Shown: positions 6,478 through 12,578 of the stretch, piece after piece
Layout: every line of letters starts with the position of its first letter
How positions within the stretch are numbered: the first letter of the stretch is position 1
Assembly (NCBI GenBank): GCA_035288145.1
Contig: DATEAX010000048.1
Span: 1-25,563, forward strand
DNA length: 25,563 bases
Reading direction: 5' to 3'
Source: DATEAX01 sp035288145
GTDB lineage: Bacteria; Patescibacteriota; UBA1384; UBA12157; JAENIV01
The notes under the pieces: model-generated
Databases searched by the model: none
What the model saw: the letters and a program-made list of their open reading frames with translations, nothing else
Told to the model about the DNA's origin: nothing
Translations under genes and position numbers: made by a program

Positions 6478-7164
6478 TTAGAATCTTAGTTCTAAACCAT
6501 CGTAGGCAAGTAAATAGCGTTTGTCGCCGAGTCCTTGGATAAGTTTGATCATCTCTTTGTGCGGTCGTCGGTTGTGACCGTTATGGGTAAAATAGATTTT
6601 TTTTAAGTTTTTCATCGGTTTGGTGACGACAATTGTGTCTTTCATCGCCAAATGTCCGCCAAAAGAGCGTTCGAAGATCGAGCCGTCTAATATGGCGATA
6701 TCAACATCATTAAGGTATTTCAAAGCCGAATCCAAAGAGGAACTGTCGGGGATATAAGCAAGCCGGTTATCAATAATTAAACCGATGGTGATGGCCATTT
6801 TCGAATGAAGAACTTTGAAGGCGAAAAAATCCACTCCCAGAAGCTTAAAATGCTGTCCCGGTTTCATCCGGATAATCCGCAGATTCCTTTGGCTTTTTAA
6901 TAAATATTTCAAACCGCCAATATGATCTTCGTGCTCATGGGTCGTAATCACCGAATCCAAATTTTTAATCTGCGAGGTAGTTAACTGTTTTAAAATGTCA
7001 GGGCCGGCATCAATTAAAATCCTGCTGTTGACTAAAATCGCTGACCGCCGACGCTTATCTTTTTTGTCACGGGATTGACATTGGAGACATTGACATCCCT
7101 CGCGCGGAATTGCTTCGACGCTCGAAGTGCCTAAAAATTTTATCTTCAAACTTTTTTTTACCAT
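6478..7164 (-). CDS. PhnP-like metallo-beta-lactamase-fold hydrolase
   Basis: A 228-residue cytosolic protein of the metallo-beta-lactamase superfamily. It starts with KIKFLGTSSVEAIPREGCQCLQCQ, like PhnP-type phosphodiesterases, where clustered cysteines can hold an extra structural zinc. The metal motif is THEHEDHIGG, with later ligands in VLHSK, ILDGSIF, GGHLAMKD and THNGHNRRPH. PhnP proper acts on cyclic ribose phosphates in phosphonate breakdown. No phosphonate genes are nearby, so the substrate is unknown; a role in nucleotide or RNA-end clean-up is a guess. It is the last gene of an lgt - traR-like - hydrolase operon, starting 10 bp after the previous stop with no evident Shine-Dalgarno site. 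Confidence 0.8.
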   Translation of the reverse strand: MVKKSLKIKFLGTSSVEAIPREGCQCLQCQSRDKKDKRRRSAILVNSRILIDAGPDILKQLTTSQIKNLDSVITTHEHEDHIGGLKYLLKSQRNLRIIRMKPGQHFKLLGVDFFAFKVLHSKMAITIGLIIDNRLAYIPDSSSLDSALKYLNDVDIAILDGSIFERSFGGHLAMKDTIVVTKPMKNLKKIYFTHNGHNRRPHKEMIKLIQGLGDKRYLLAYDGLELRF

Positions 7165-7174
7165 CAGAAAAAAC

Positions 7175-7525
7175 CTACTTTTTCCGAAACTTTTTGGAGG
7201 CGCAGGTGACGCAAAGACTTGCCGAGGGGTAGGCCTTCAGACGACCGGGCTCAATTTGGCTCTTGCACTCATCGCAAATTCCATATTTGCCTTTTTCTAT
7301 TTTCGAAAGCGCCTCTTTGACATCTTTAATCAAATTTTTCAAATTTTTTTGCAGTCCCAAATTCTCTTGAAATTTTTCCACTTCTTGAGCATTTTCTTCC
7401 TCCGATGTCCCGTATTCGGGAAATTTCCGAGTCATCTTATATTGGTTTTCAAGACGAGCAAGCTCCCGAAGAAGAATTTTTTTTTGTTTTCGAATAAATA
7501 AGGTATCGGAAATTTTCTTAAGCAT
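7175..7525 (-). CDS. TraR/DksA-type C4 zinc-finger protein
   Basis: DksA/TraR proteins bind RNA polymerase through its secondary channel and modulate promoter response. The product is 116 residues: a long N-terminal coiled coil (about 10-78), then the family zinc finger with CDEC (84-87) and CVTC (105-108), and the KYGICDECKSQIEPGRLKAYP block. The frame extends 24 bp further upstream, but AAGGAGG lies directly before the ATG at 7525 with good spacing, so that start is chosen. It overlaps the lgt 3' end by 8 bp, implying coupled translation. The acidic residues at the coiled-coil tip of true DksA cannot be confirmed by eye, so a general TraR/DksA label is safer than dksA. Confidence 0.85.
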   Translation of the reverse strand: MLKKISDTLFIRKQKKILLRELARLENQYKMTRKFPEYGTSEEENAQEVEKFQENLGLQKNLKNLIKDVKEALSKIEKGKYGICDECKSQIEPGRLKAYPSASLCVTCASKKFRKK

Positions 7526-8264
7526 TTTTTCCTCCTTTTGCCGCCTCAAGATACTGCCAGATTAAGATACCCAGTGCCAAGAGAAAAACTAACAAACTGA
7601 CAATTTGTCCGCCTTTAATAATTAAAATTACTCTTTCATCTCGCCAGAAGTCAATCACCAATCTTCCTAATCCGTACAAAGCCAATCCTCCCCAAAAAAG
7701 CGAACCAGAAGTCCAGGTTTGGACCCATTTCTTTTGCCAAAGAACAAGATAAAATAGAAAACCGGCGATTACAAAAGACCAAATTGCCTCGAAAAGAGAC
7801 ACCGGGATTTGACCCCAAATGGCGATTTTTGAGGAAGAAGCGATGCCGGGGACATCGCCGGAAAGAAGACAACCGATTCGACCAATCGTCCAACCGGCTA
7901 ACAAGCCGATAATTCCCAAATCAAACCATTGCCAAATATTTTGACGGCGTTTCTTTAAAATAAAGTAGCTAACCAGAAAACCGCCGATGATTCCCCCAAA
8001 AGAAACTAACCCGCCATACCAAATAAAAAACATTTCGTGCCAATTGGTAAATTGATAATAGTAAAAGATGACGTAGACAATTCTTGCCCCGACAATCCCT
8101 CCGAAAAGAGAGAAAACCAAAAGGTCGAATAAAAATTTCCGGGAAAGATGTTCTTTTTTGGCAAGATAGAAAATTATCCCGCCGCCCAAAACGACGCCCA
8201 AGGCAATCATAACTCCGTGAGTATAGATGTTCACTTGCCCAAAACTCAAAAGAATTGGATACAT
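7518..8264 (-). CDS. lgt: Prolipoprotein diacylglyceryl transferase
   Basis: Lgt moves diacylglyceryl from phosphatidylglycerol to the lipobox Cys of prolipoproteins in the cytoplasmic membrane. The 248-residue product has about seven membrane segments and the family blocks in order: HGVMIALGV near the start, GARIVYV, GGLVSFGGIIGG, the signature GRIGCLLSGD, PVSLFEA, and RLVIDFWRDE near the end. Differences from E. coli Lgt are visible: the SFHGG His is Phe (VSFGG), and the conserved His of the HPTQLYE-type motif is Ile (IPVSLFEA). The SFHGG-type His is also replaced in some Firmicutes, so activity is still likely. A TTGACA promoter places transcription start about 8 bases before the ATG, so the mRNA may be leaderless. 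It leads an operon with the TraR-like and hydrolase genes. Confidence 0.93.
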   Translation of the reverse strand: MYPILLSFGQVNIYTHGVMIALGVVLGGGIIFYLAKKEHLSRKFLFDLLVFSLFGGIVGARIVYVIFYYYQFTNWHEMFFIWYGGLVSFGGIIGGFLVSYFILKKRRQNIWQWFDLGIIGLLAGWTIGRIGCLLSGDVPGIASSSKIAIWGQIPVSLFEAIWSFVIAGFLFYLVLWQKKWVQTWTSGSLFWGGLALYGLGRLVIDFWRDERVILIIKGGQIVSLLVFLLALGILIWQYLEAAKGGKNA

Positions 8265-8279
8265 ATTTTTCCCATTTTG

Positions 8280-8308
8280 ATTATCGGGCTATTCCAATTA
8301 ATTGTCAA
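8280..8308 (-). promoter_or_regulatory. Promoter of the lgt operon, predicted near-leaderless
   Basis: On the minus strand a perfect TTGACA (8308-8303), 17-bp spacer and GATAAT (8285-8280). The -10 box ends 15 bases before the lgt ATG, predicting a leader under 10 bases with no room for a normal ribosome site. Confidence 0.75.
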
Positions 8309-8317
8309 ACAAAGAAG

Positions 8318-8346
8318 TTGAAAATTTCGCCGTTTTAGGATACGAT
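8318..8346 (+). promoter_or_regulatory. Probable promoter of the tRNA locus
   Basis: TTGAAA (8318-8323), 17-bp spacer and TACGAT (8341-8346), about 25 bases before the tRNA remnant. It faces away from the lgt promoter. The -10 is only a 4 of 6 match, and an overlapping GATAAT is an alternative box. Confidence 0.45.
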
Positions 8347-8370
8347 AATTAAGGAGAATTTTTTGTTTTG

Positions 8371-8400
8371 GGCCGTTTAGCTCAACGGCAGAGCGGTCCG
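8371..8400 (+). pseudogene. Truncated tRNA gene (5' half only)
   Basis: The sequence reads like the 5' half of a tRNA: a 7-base acceptor strand GGCCGTT (8371-8377), T8 and A9, a complete D arm (GCTC 8380-8383, loop, GAGC 8391-8394) and the first bases of an anticodon stem (GGTCCG). It then breaks off two bases before an intact tRNA-Val. No matching AACGGCC acceptor strand or T arm follows the tRNA-Val. The identity cannot be set because the anticodon is missing. The simplest reading is deletion within a former tandem tRNA array. Confidence 0.65.
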
Positions 8401-8402
8401 AT

Positions 8403-8476
8403 GGGCACATAGCTCAGATGGTAAGAGCGCTACGTTCACATCGTAGAGGTCTCTGGTTCAAATCCAGATGTGCCCA
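8403..8476 (+). tRNA. tRNA-Val (anticodon CAC)
   Basis: A full cloverleaf can be drawn: acceptor GGGCACA (8403-8409) with TGTGCCC (8469-8475), D arm GCTC/GAGC, anticodon stem CTACG/CGTAG around loop TTCACAT with anticodon CAC, variable loop AGGTC, and T arm TCTGG/CCAGA around TTCAAAT. The discriminator is A at 8476. The 3' CCA is not encoded (CTA follows), so it must be added by nucleotidyltransferase. CAC reads GUG valine codons. Confidence 0.95.
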
Positions 8477-8497
8477 CTAGATTGTAAATATCGCTTA

Positions 8498-9250
8498 ATG
8501 AAATATTTAATCGTCGCGGTAATCAACGCCATTTACGGCATTTTATTATTCCTGACTTTAAAACCGGACACCCCGGGTGTAGTTTTAATTATTTTCATCG
8601 CCGGTGTTTTAACGATTCTGGGATTAAGCGGTTTTTTTCTCTGGCTCTGGCGCATCCTTGCTCGGGAACAGACCAGCCAACCCTCACCGGCAATGAAGAG
8701 CTGGTATCAACTGGCTAAAGGGATTGATATTCTTCTCATCCTGGGTTTACTTTTCCGGGCCTTTATTCTCCAGCCCTTTGTCGTGGAGGGGAATTCGATG
8801 GAAACCAATTTCCACAACAAGGAATTTCTTCTGGTTGACCGGATCAGCTATAAATTCAGGGAACCGCAGCGTGGCGATGTCATCATTTTCCGCTTTCCCA
8901 GAAACCAGGCCGATGACTATATTAAAAGGATTATCGGACTGCCGGGAGAAACAGTAAGAATTCAAGCAAGCCAAGTATTTATCAATAACCAGATAATTTA
9001 CGAAGATTACCTCCAGCCCATGAGCCAAACCCTCATCGGCAGTGATCCGGCCAATTTCCTGGAAAAAACTTTGGGTTCCGAAGAATATTTTGTCATGGGA
9101 GACAATCGCAGTAACTCCTCTGATTCTCGCGATTGGGGCATGGTTCCCAAAGCCAATCTTATCGGGCGGGCCTGGCTAACTGTTTACCCTTTCCAAAACT
9201 TCGGTCTTGTGCAAAAAGCGCCGTTCAGACTTGAATACTCCTCCCTTTAA
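8498..9250 (+). CDS. lepB: Signal peptidase I with N-terminal membrane extension
   Basis: Signal peptidase I cleaves signal peptides from exported proteins at the outer face of the membrane by a Ser/Lys mechanism. In the 250-residue form starting at 8498, the catalytic Ser is at about 100 (VEGNSMETN) and the Lys at about 143 (DDYIKRIIGLPGE), with the conserved box MGDNRSNSSDSRDWG later. The membrane anchor before the Ser is about 76-92. Ahead of it lie two extra hydrophobic segments (about 3-21 and 27-50), unlike the single-anchor Gram-positive form. This resembles a small two-helix membrane protein fused to the enzyme. A frame start at 8468 lies inside the tRNA and is rejected in favour of the ATG at 8498; no strong Shine-Dalgarno site is seen. 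The stop is one base from the stop of the convergent next gene. Confidence 0.93.
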   Translation: MKYLIVAVINAIYGILLFLTLKPDTPGVVLIIFIAGVLTILGLSGFFLWLWRILAREQTSQPSPAMKSWYQLAKGIDILLILGLLFRAFILQPFVVEGNSMETNFHNKEFLLVDRISYKFREPQRGDVIIFRFPRNQADDYIKRIIGLPGETVRIQASQVFINNQIIYEDYLQPMSQTLIGSDPANFLEKTLGSEEYFVMGDNRSNSSDSRDWGMVPKANLIGRAWLTVYPFQNFGLVQKAPFRLEYSSL

Positions 9251-9251
9251 T

Positions 9252-9881
9252 TCACCGGCGAGCTCTTTTTAGAATTTTTTGGACTTCATCATCTTCAACT
9301 TGTTCGAATTGGCGATAAAATTGACCGACGGCGAAAAAGAGATTTTCCGCCAGAAGAACAACTATCCGGTCTACCAATGGTCTTAACTGGCTAATCGTTT
9401 CCGGAGGCGCCACCGGGGATGCTAAAATTATTTGAACCGGTTGCATTAGTTTTACCTCCTCGATGGCAACTTTCATCGAAAGACCGGTGGCTAAACCGTC
9501 GTCAACTAAAATAACTGTTTTTCCCTTAAAGTCATGGTAGGGACGATTTCCACGGTATGCCCTCAACCTCCGGTTAATCTCCTGCCTCGCTTTTTTGGTT
9601 TCGACTTCGAGATAAGAGGGCGAGGTCTCTTCGCGGGGATTTATGACTCGGGCATGCAGGCCGACGGCAGCAACCGCATATTCGGGATTTTGGGGGGCGC
9701 CGATTTTACGAGTGACGATAATGTCAAGCGGCAAATTCAGAGATTTGGCGATTTCCTCGCCAATAACTACCCCGCCGCGCGGCAGCGCTAAAACAATGCC
9801 CTCGTTTATTTTTGGAAAAGACTGCCGTAATTTTTGACCTAACTTTTGACCCGCTTCCTCACGATTAAAAAATAATGTCAT
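9252..9881 (-). CDS. Phosphoribosyltransferase-family protein
   Basis: The 209-residue product has the type I phosphoribosyltransferase fold: an N-terminal hood, ALPRGGVVIGEEIA, DIIVTRKIGAPQNPEYAVAAVG, and the PRPP-binding loop VILVDDGLATGLSM. This set matches the COG1926-type predicted phosphoribosyltransferases, whose substrate is not established; it is not clearly a purine or pyrimidine salvage enzyme. The gene is a single unit, divergent from amrS. Its promoter has an extended -10 box ending about 14 bases before the ATG, so the leader would be only a few bases. A weak GAGG lies close to the start, too far upstream to be within the predicted transcript. Confidence 0.85.
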   Translation of the reverse strand: MTLFFNREEAGQKLGQKLRQSFPKINEGIVLALPRGGVVIGEEIAKSLNLPLDIIVTRKIGAPQNPEYAVAAVGLHARVINPREETSPSYLEVETKKARQEINRRLRAYRGNRPYHDFKGKTVILVDDGLATGLSMKVAIEEVKLMQPVQIILASPVAPPETISQLRPLVDRIVVLLAENLFFAVGQFYRQFEQVEDDEVQKILKRARR

Positions 9882-9895
9882 CTTGCCTCGATATC

Positions 9896-9904
9896 ATTTT
9901 AACA
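9896..9904 (-). promoter_or_regulatory. Extended -10 promoter of the phosphoribosyltransferase gene
   Basis: The minus strand reads TGTTAAAAT, an extended -10 (TGn plus TAAAAT). No good -35 box is present. It ends 14 bases before the ATG at 9881, and lies only 4 bp from the divergent extended -10 of amrS, so the two promoters should compete for RNA polymerase. Confidence 0.5.
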
Positions 9905-9908
9905 TATC

Positions 9909-9917
9909 TGGTATAAT
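9909..9917 (+). promoter_or_regulatory. Extended -10 promoter of amrS
   Basis: TGGTATAAT: a perfect TATAAT (9912-9917) with the TGn extension and no clear -35 box. The predicted start at about 9924 leaves roughly 9 bases before the amrS ATG at 9933. Confidence 0.6.
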
Positions 9918-9932
9918 TAAGATGAGCGTAAA

Positions 9933-10817
9933 ATGAAAGAATGTTATCTTTATAAAACCGAGGGCGATTATGTCCAGTGCCAGACCTGCCACCATCGTTG
10001 CCGGATACCTCCTTTCAAACGAGGGATTTGCGGTGTCAGGGAAAACCAAAAGGGCAAACTTTTTCTTTTGGTTTATGGCCGGGTGATTGCCGAAAATATT
10101 GACCCCATCGAGAAAAAACCTCTTTACCATTTTATGCTCGGGACCAAATCGCTTTCGATTGCCACCGTTGGTTGCAATCTGCGCTGTCTCTGGTGCCAGA
10201 ATTTTGATATTTCTCAATGCACCAAAAGCAATCTTGACCGCACAGAAATTACCACCTCCCGCGGAATCGAGATGGAACCAGAGCAAATTGTCCAAGATGC
10301 CCAAAAATATCAGTGTCCCTCAATTTCTTACACCTACACCGAACCGACGATATTTCTGGAATTTGCCCTGGATACGATGGAACTTGCTCAAAAAAAAGGT
10401 TTGAAAAATATCTGGGTTTCCAACGGTTATATGACGTTGGAGGCCCTGGATTTAATTACCCCTTATCTTGATGCCATCAACGTTGACTTGAAAGGATTTA
10501 ACGAGAAGAATTATCTTAAATTCTCCGGCGCCCGGCTTCAGCCGGTTTTAGACAATATCCGGGAAATTCATCGCCGGGGCATTCACTTGGAAGTGACAAC
10601 TTTAATCATCCCCGGCATTAACGATGATGAAGACGAGTTACAAAATATTGTCAAGTTTTTGGCCGGCGTTTCTAAAAATATTCCTTGGCACATCAGCCGA
10701 TTCTTTCCCCATCATAAAATGCTTGAAGTGCCGGTCACGCCTCTTGAAACTTTGAAAAAAGCTCAAGCTCTTGGCAAAAAGGCCGGTTTGCAATATATTC
10801 ATCTTGGAAACGTATGA
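9933..10817 (+). CDS. amrS: AmmeMemoRadiSam system radical SAM enzyme
   Basis: A 294-residue radical SAM protein. The 4Fe-4S/SAM motif is CNLRCLWC (Cys 81, 85, 88), after the family start with a Cys cluster (CQTCHHRC at 16-23 and GICGVREN at 33). Further family features are IDPIEKKPLYHF, PSISYTYTEPTIF, VSNGYMTLEAL and DAINVDLKGF. These match the AmrS branch near pyruvate formate-lyase activating enzymes. The partners MEMO-like protein and AMMECR1 follow on the same strand, as in the AmmeMemoRadiSam triad, which confirms the call. The reaction and substrate of the system are not established. A predicted extended -10 promoter gives a very short leader. The following gene, a four-helix-bundle protein, interrupts the triad. 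Confidence 0.92.
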   Translation: MKECYLYKTEGDYVQCQTCHHRCRIPPFKRGICGVRENQKGKLFLLVYGRVIAENIDPIEKKPLYHFMLGTKSLSIATVGCNLRCLWCQNFDISQCTKSNLDRTEITTSRGIEMEPEQIVQDAQKYQCPSISYTYTEPTIFLEFALDTMELAQKKGLKNIWVSNGYMTLEALDLITPYLDAINVDLKGFNEKNYLKFSGARLQPVLDNIREIHRRGIHLEVTTLIIPGINDDEDELQNIVKFLAGVSKNIPWHISRFFPHHKMLEVPVTPLETLKKAQALGKKAGLQYIHLGNV

Positions 10818-10824
10818 TGAATGA

Positions 10825-10842
10825 ATTAATTTTTCAATTAAT
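10825..10842. repeat. AT-rich inverted repeat before the inserted gene
   Basis: ATTAATT (10825-10831) and AATTAAT (10836-10842) form a perfect 7-bp stem with a 4-base loop in the gap between amrS and the four-helix-bundle gene. Both flanks of that gene are conspicuously AT-rich compared with their neighbours. It may be a boundary of an insertion. Confidence 0.4.
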
Positions 10843-10850
10843 AATTAGGA

Positions 10851-11216
10851 ATGAATGACAAGTACAAAACTATCGACATCACCGATCGCACATTTGACTT
10901 TGGTGTAAGGATAGTGAAGTTAGTGAATCAAATGCCTCGAACCCCAGCAGGATTCAGCATTGGAGGACAAACGATAAGATCGGGAACATCGATTGGAGCA
11001 AATATACAAGAGGCTCAAAGTGCCCATTCCCGAAAAGAATTCATCTACAAAATGAATATTGCCCTCAAAGAAGCCCGTGAAACAGAATATTGGCTCAAGA
11101 TTATCATCCAAGTTGATATGTTAAATACTTCCGTTGTTAAAGCGTTAATTATTGAAAATGAAGAAATTATTAAAATATTAAGCACAATTATTAAAAAAAC
11201 TAAATCTAATTCATAA
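10851..11216 (+). CDS. Four-helix-bundle protein (23S rRNA intervening-sequence type)
   Basis: The 121-residue product matches the family of small four-helix proteins first seen inside intervening sequences of 23S rRNA. Markers are a start like FDFGVRIVKLVNQMPR, the GFSIGGQTIRSGTSIGANIQEAQSAHSRKEFI block, and ALKEARETEYWLKII. Members often appear singly and are patchy between close genomes, which suggests mobility. Their function is unknown. Here the gene splits amrS from the other AmmeMemoRadiSam genes, and it and its flanks look more AT-rich than its neighbours. AGGA immediately precedes the ATG, too close for a normal ribosome site. It may be a recent arrival that shares the operon transcript. 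Confidence 0.88.
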   Translation: MNDKYKTIDITDRTFDFGVRIVKLVNQMPRTPAGFSIGGQTIRSGTSIGANIQEAQSAHSRKEFIYKMNIALKEARETEYWLKIIIQVDMLNTSVVKALIIENEEIIKILSTIIKKTKSNS

Positions 11217-11250
11217 TTAATCATTAAATAATTCAGTAACTAAGGACATT

Positions 11251-12060
11251 ATGTCTTTAAATTTTGCCGCCATTAGTCCCCACCCGCCGATTATTATTCC
11301 GGAAATTGGCCAGAGTGAATTGGCAAAAGTCGAGCAAACGGTGCGGGCGATGAAAAAATTGAGTCAGCGCTTTCTGGAAGCGGAAATTGAAACCTTGCTG
11401 GTAATTTCTCCCCATATGCTCATTTATCCGGACCGCTTCAGTATTGCCGGGATGAAAAAACTTTTCGGCACTTTTGCCAGCTTCAATGCTCCGGATTTAA
11501 TTATGGAATTTGAAAATAACCTCGAGTTAGCCCAAAAAATCGGAAATTCCAGCCGCGGTGAAAAAATCGAAACCTTGCTTTATGATAACGGCGGCGAGTT
11601 TTTTGAGCTTGACCACGGCGTGATGGTTCCTTTATTTTATCTTGCTAAAGATCAGGAATTCGGCTTTAAAATCCTGCCCTGCGCCTACTCCGAACTTTCG
11701 TGCGCCAAACACTTCGCCTTTGGCCAGATTCTGGGAAATGTCGTCAAAAGTTTTCCTGGTCGTGTTGGTCTTGTCGCCTCTGGCGATCTGTCTCACCGCC
11801 TAAATCTCGGAAGGAAAAGCGAAATTAACCCTGGACGCGATTTTGATCAAAAAATCGTCAATGACCTTAAAGAAGGCAAAGTTCAAGACATTTTATATTA
11901 TGATGAAGATTTTGTCGAGGCCGCTGGCGAATGCGGCTATCGCTCCATTCTGATTCTCTTAGGTGCTTTGGATAGTCTCGGTCTTAAGCCGGAAATCTTA
12001 TCCTACGAAGGCCCCTTTGGCGTAGGCTACTTGGTGGCAAATTATCACTTGTCGGATTAA
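11251..12060 (+). CDS. AmmeMemoRadiSam system MEMO/LigB-like protein
   Basis: The 269-residue product belongs to the class III extradiol dioxygenase LigB/MEMO superfamily. Candidate metal or active-site His residues are in AAISPHPPI (His 11), VISPHMLIY (His 55), ELDHGVMVPL (His 122) and ASGDLSHRL (His 182). This pattern suits the LigB-like branch used as the MEMO partner in many AmmeMemoRadiSam loci. No ring-cleavage pathway genes are nearby. AAGGA lies a few bases before the ATG. The AMMECR1 gene starts 1 bp after the stop, so the two are probably co-translated. The biochemical role is unknown. Confidence 0.85.
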   Translation: MSLNFAAISPHPPIIIPEIGQSELAKVEQTVRAMKKLSQRFLEAEIETLLVISPHMLIYPDRFSIAGMKKLFGTFASFNAPDLIMEFENNLELAQKIGNSSRGEKIETLLYDNGGEFFELDHGVMVPLFYLAKDQEFGFKILPCAYSELSCAKHFAFGQILGNVVKSFPGRVGLVASGDLSHRLNLGRKSEINPGRDFDQKIVNDLKEGKVQDILYYDEDFVEAAGECGYRSILILLGALDSLGLKPEILSYEGPFGVGYLVANYHLSD

Positions 12061-12061
12061 T

Positions 12062-12577
12062 ATGGACATTTTTGTCGAACTTGCGAGAAAAACAATTCAA
12101 CAATATCTTGATAGAAAAGATACTCCCGAACTTCAGGACCTTATTGATAAGTTGCCAAATCAACGGGCGGCCTGCTTTGTTTCATATCATTTGAAAGAAA
12201 ATGATGAACTCCGCGGTTGTCTCGGGACGATACTGCCGGTTAAGAAAAATCTCGCCGATGAGATTAGGAACAATGCCATCGCCGCCTGTCATGATTCTCG
12301 GTTTACTCCGCTTGCTGCCGAAGAAATCGATGAAATAAAAATTCAGGTTGATGTTCTCTCCGAAATTGAACCGATTGAGTCAGAAAGCTCCCTTGACCCC
12401 AAAAAATATGGCGTGGTGGTTAAAGCCAAAGACGGCCGGACCGGTCTCTTGCTGCCGGCGCTCGAGGGCATCGAGGACGCCCGCCACCAGATCGCTTTAG
12501 CCCGCCAAAAAGCCGGCATTAGTCCTCTGGAGCCGATATTCCTTTCTCGCTTTACTACTGAAAGACATAAGGAATAA
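12062..12577 (+). CDS. amrA: AmmeMemoRadiSam system protein A (AMMECR1 domain)
   Basis: The 171-residue product is an AMMECR1-domain protein. It has ACFVSYHLKENDELRGCLGTI, with the family's LRGCxG motif at about 50-55, AACHDSRFTPL, IKIQVDVLSEIEPI, and the GLLLPALEGI region. AMMECR1 proteins are found in all domains of life and their activity is not known. In some bacteria this domain is fused to the MEMO-like protein; here the two are separate genes 1 bp apart. priA begins 1 bp after its stop, so the AmmeMemoRadiSam genes and priA may form one transcript. Confidence 0.92.
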   Translation: MDIFVELARKTIQQYLDRKDTPELQDLIDKLPNQRAACFVSYHLKENDELRGCLGTILPVKKNLADEIRNNAIAACHDSRFTPLAAEEIDEIKIQVDVLSEIEPIESESSLDPKKYGVVVKAKDGRTGLLLPALEGIEDARHQIALARQKAGISPLEPIFLSRFTTERHKE

Positions 12578-12578
12578 G

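Noticed and set aside
8468..8497. Upstream ATG for lepB
   Set aside because: It lies within the 3' end of tRNA-Val, and the ATG at 8498 begins directly with the hydrophobic segment.
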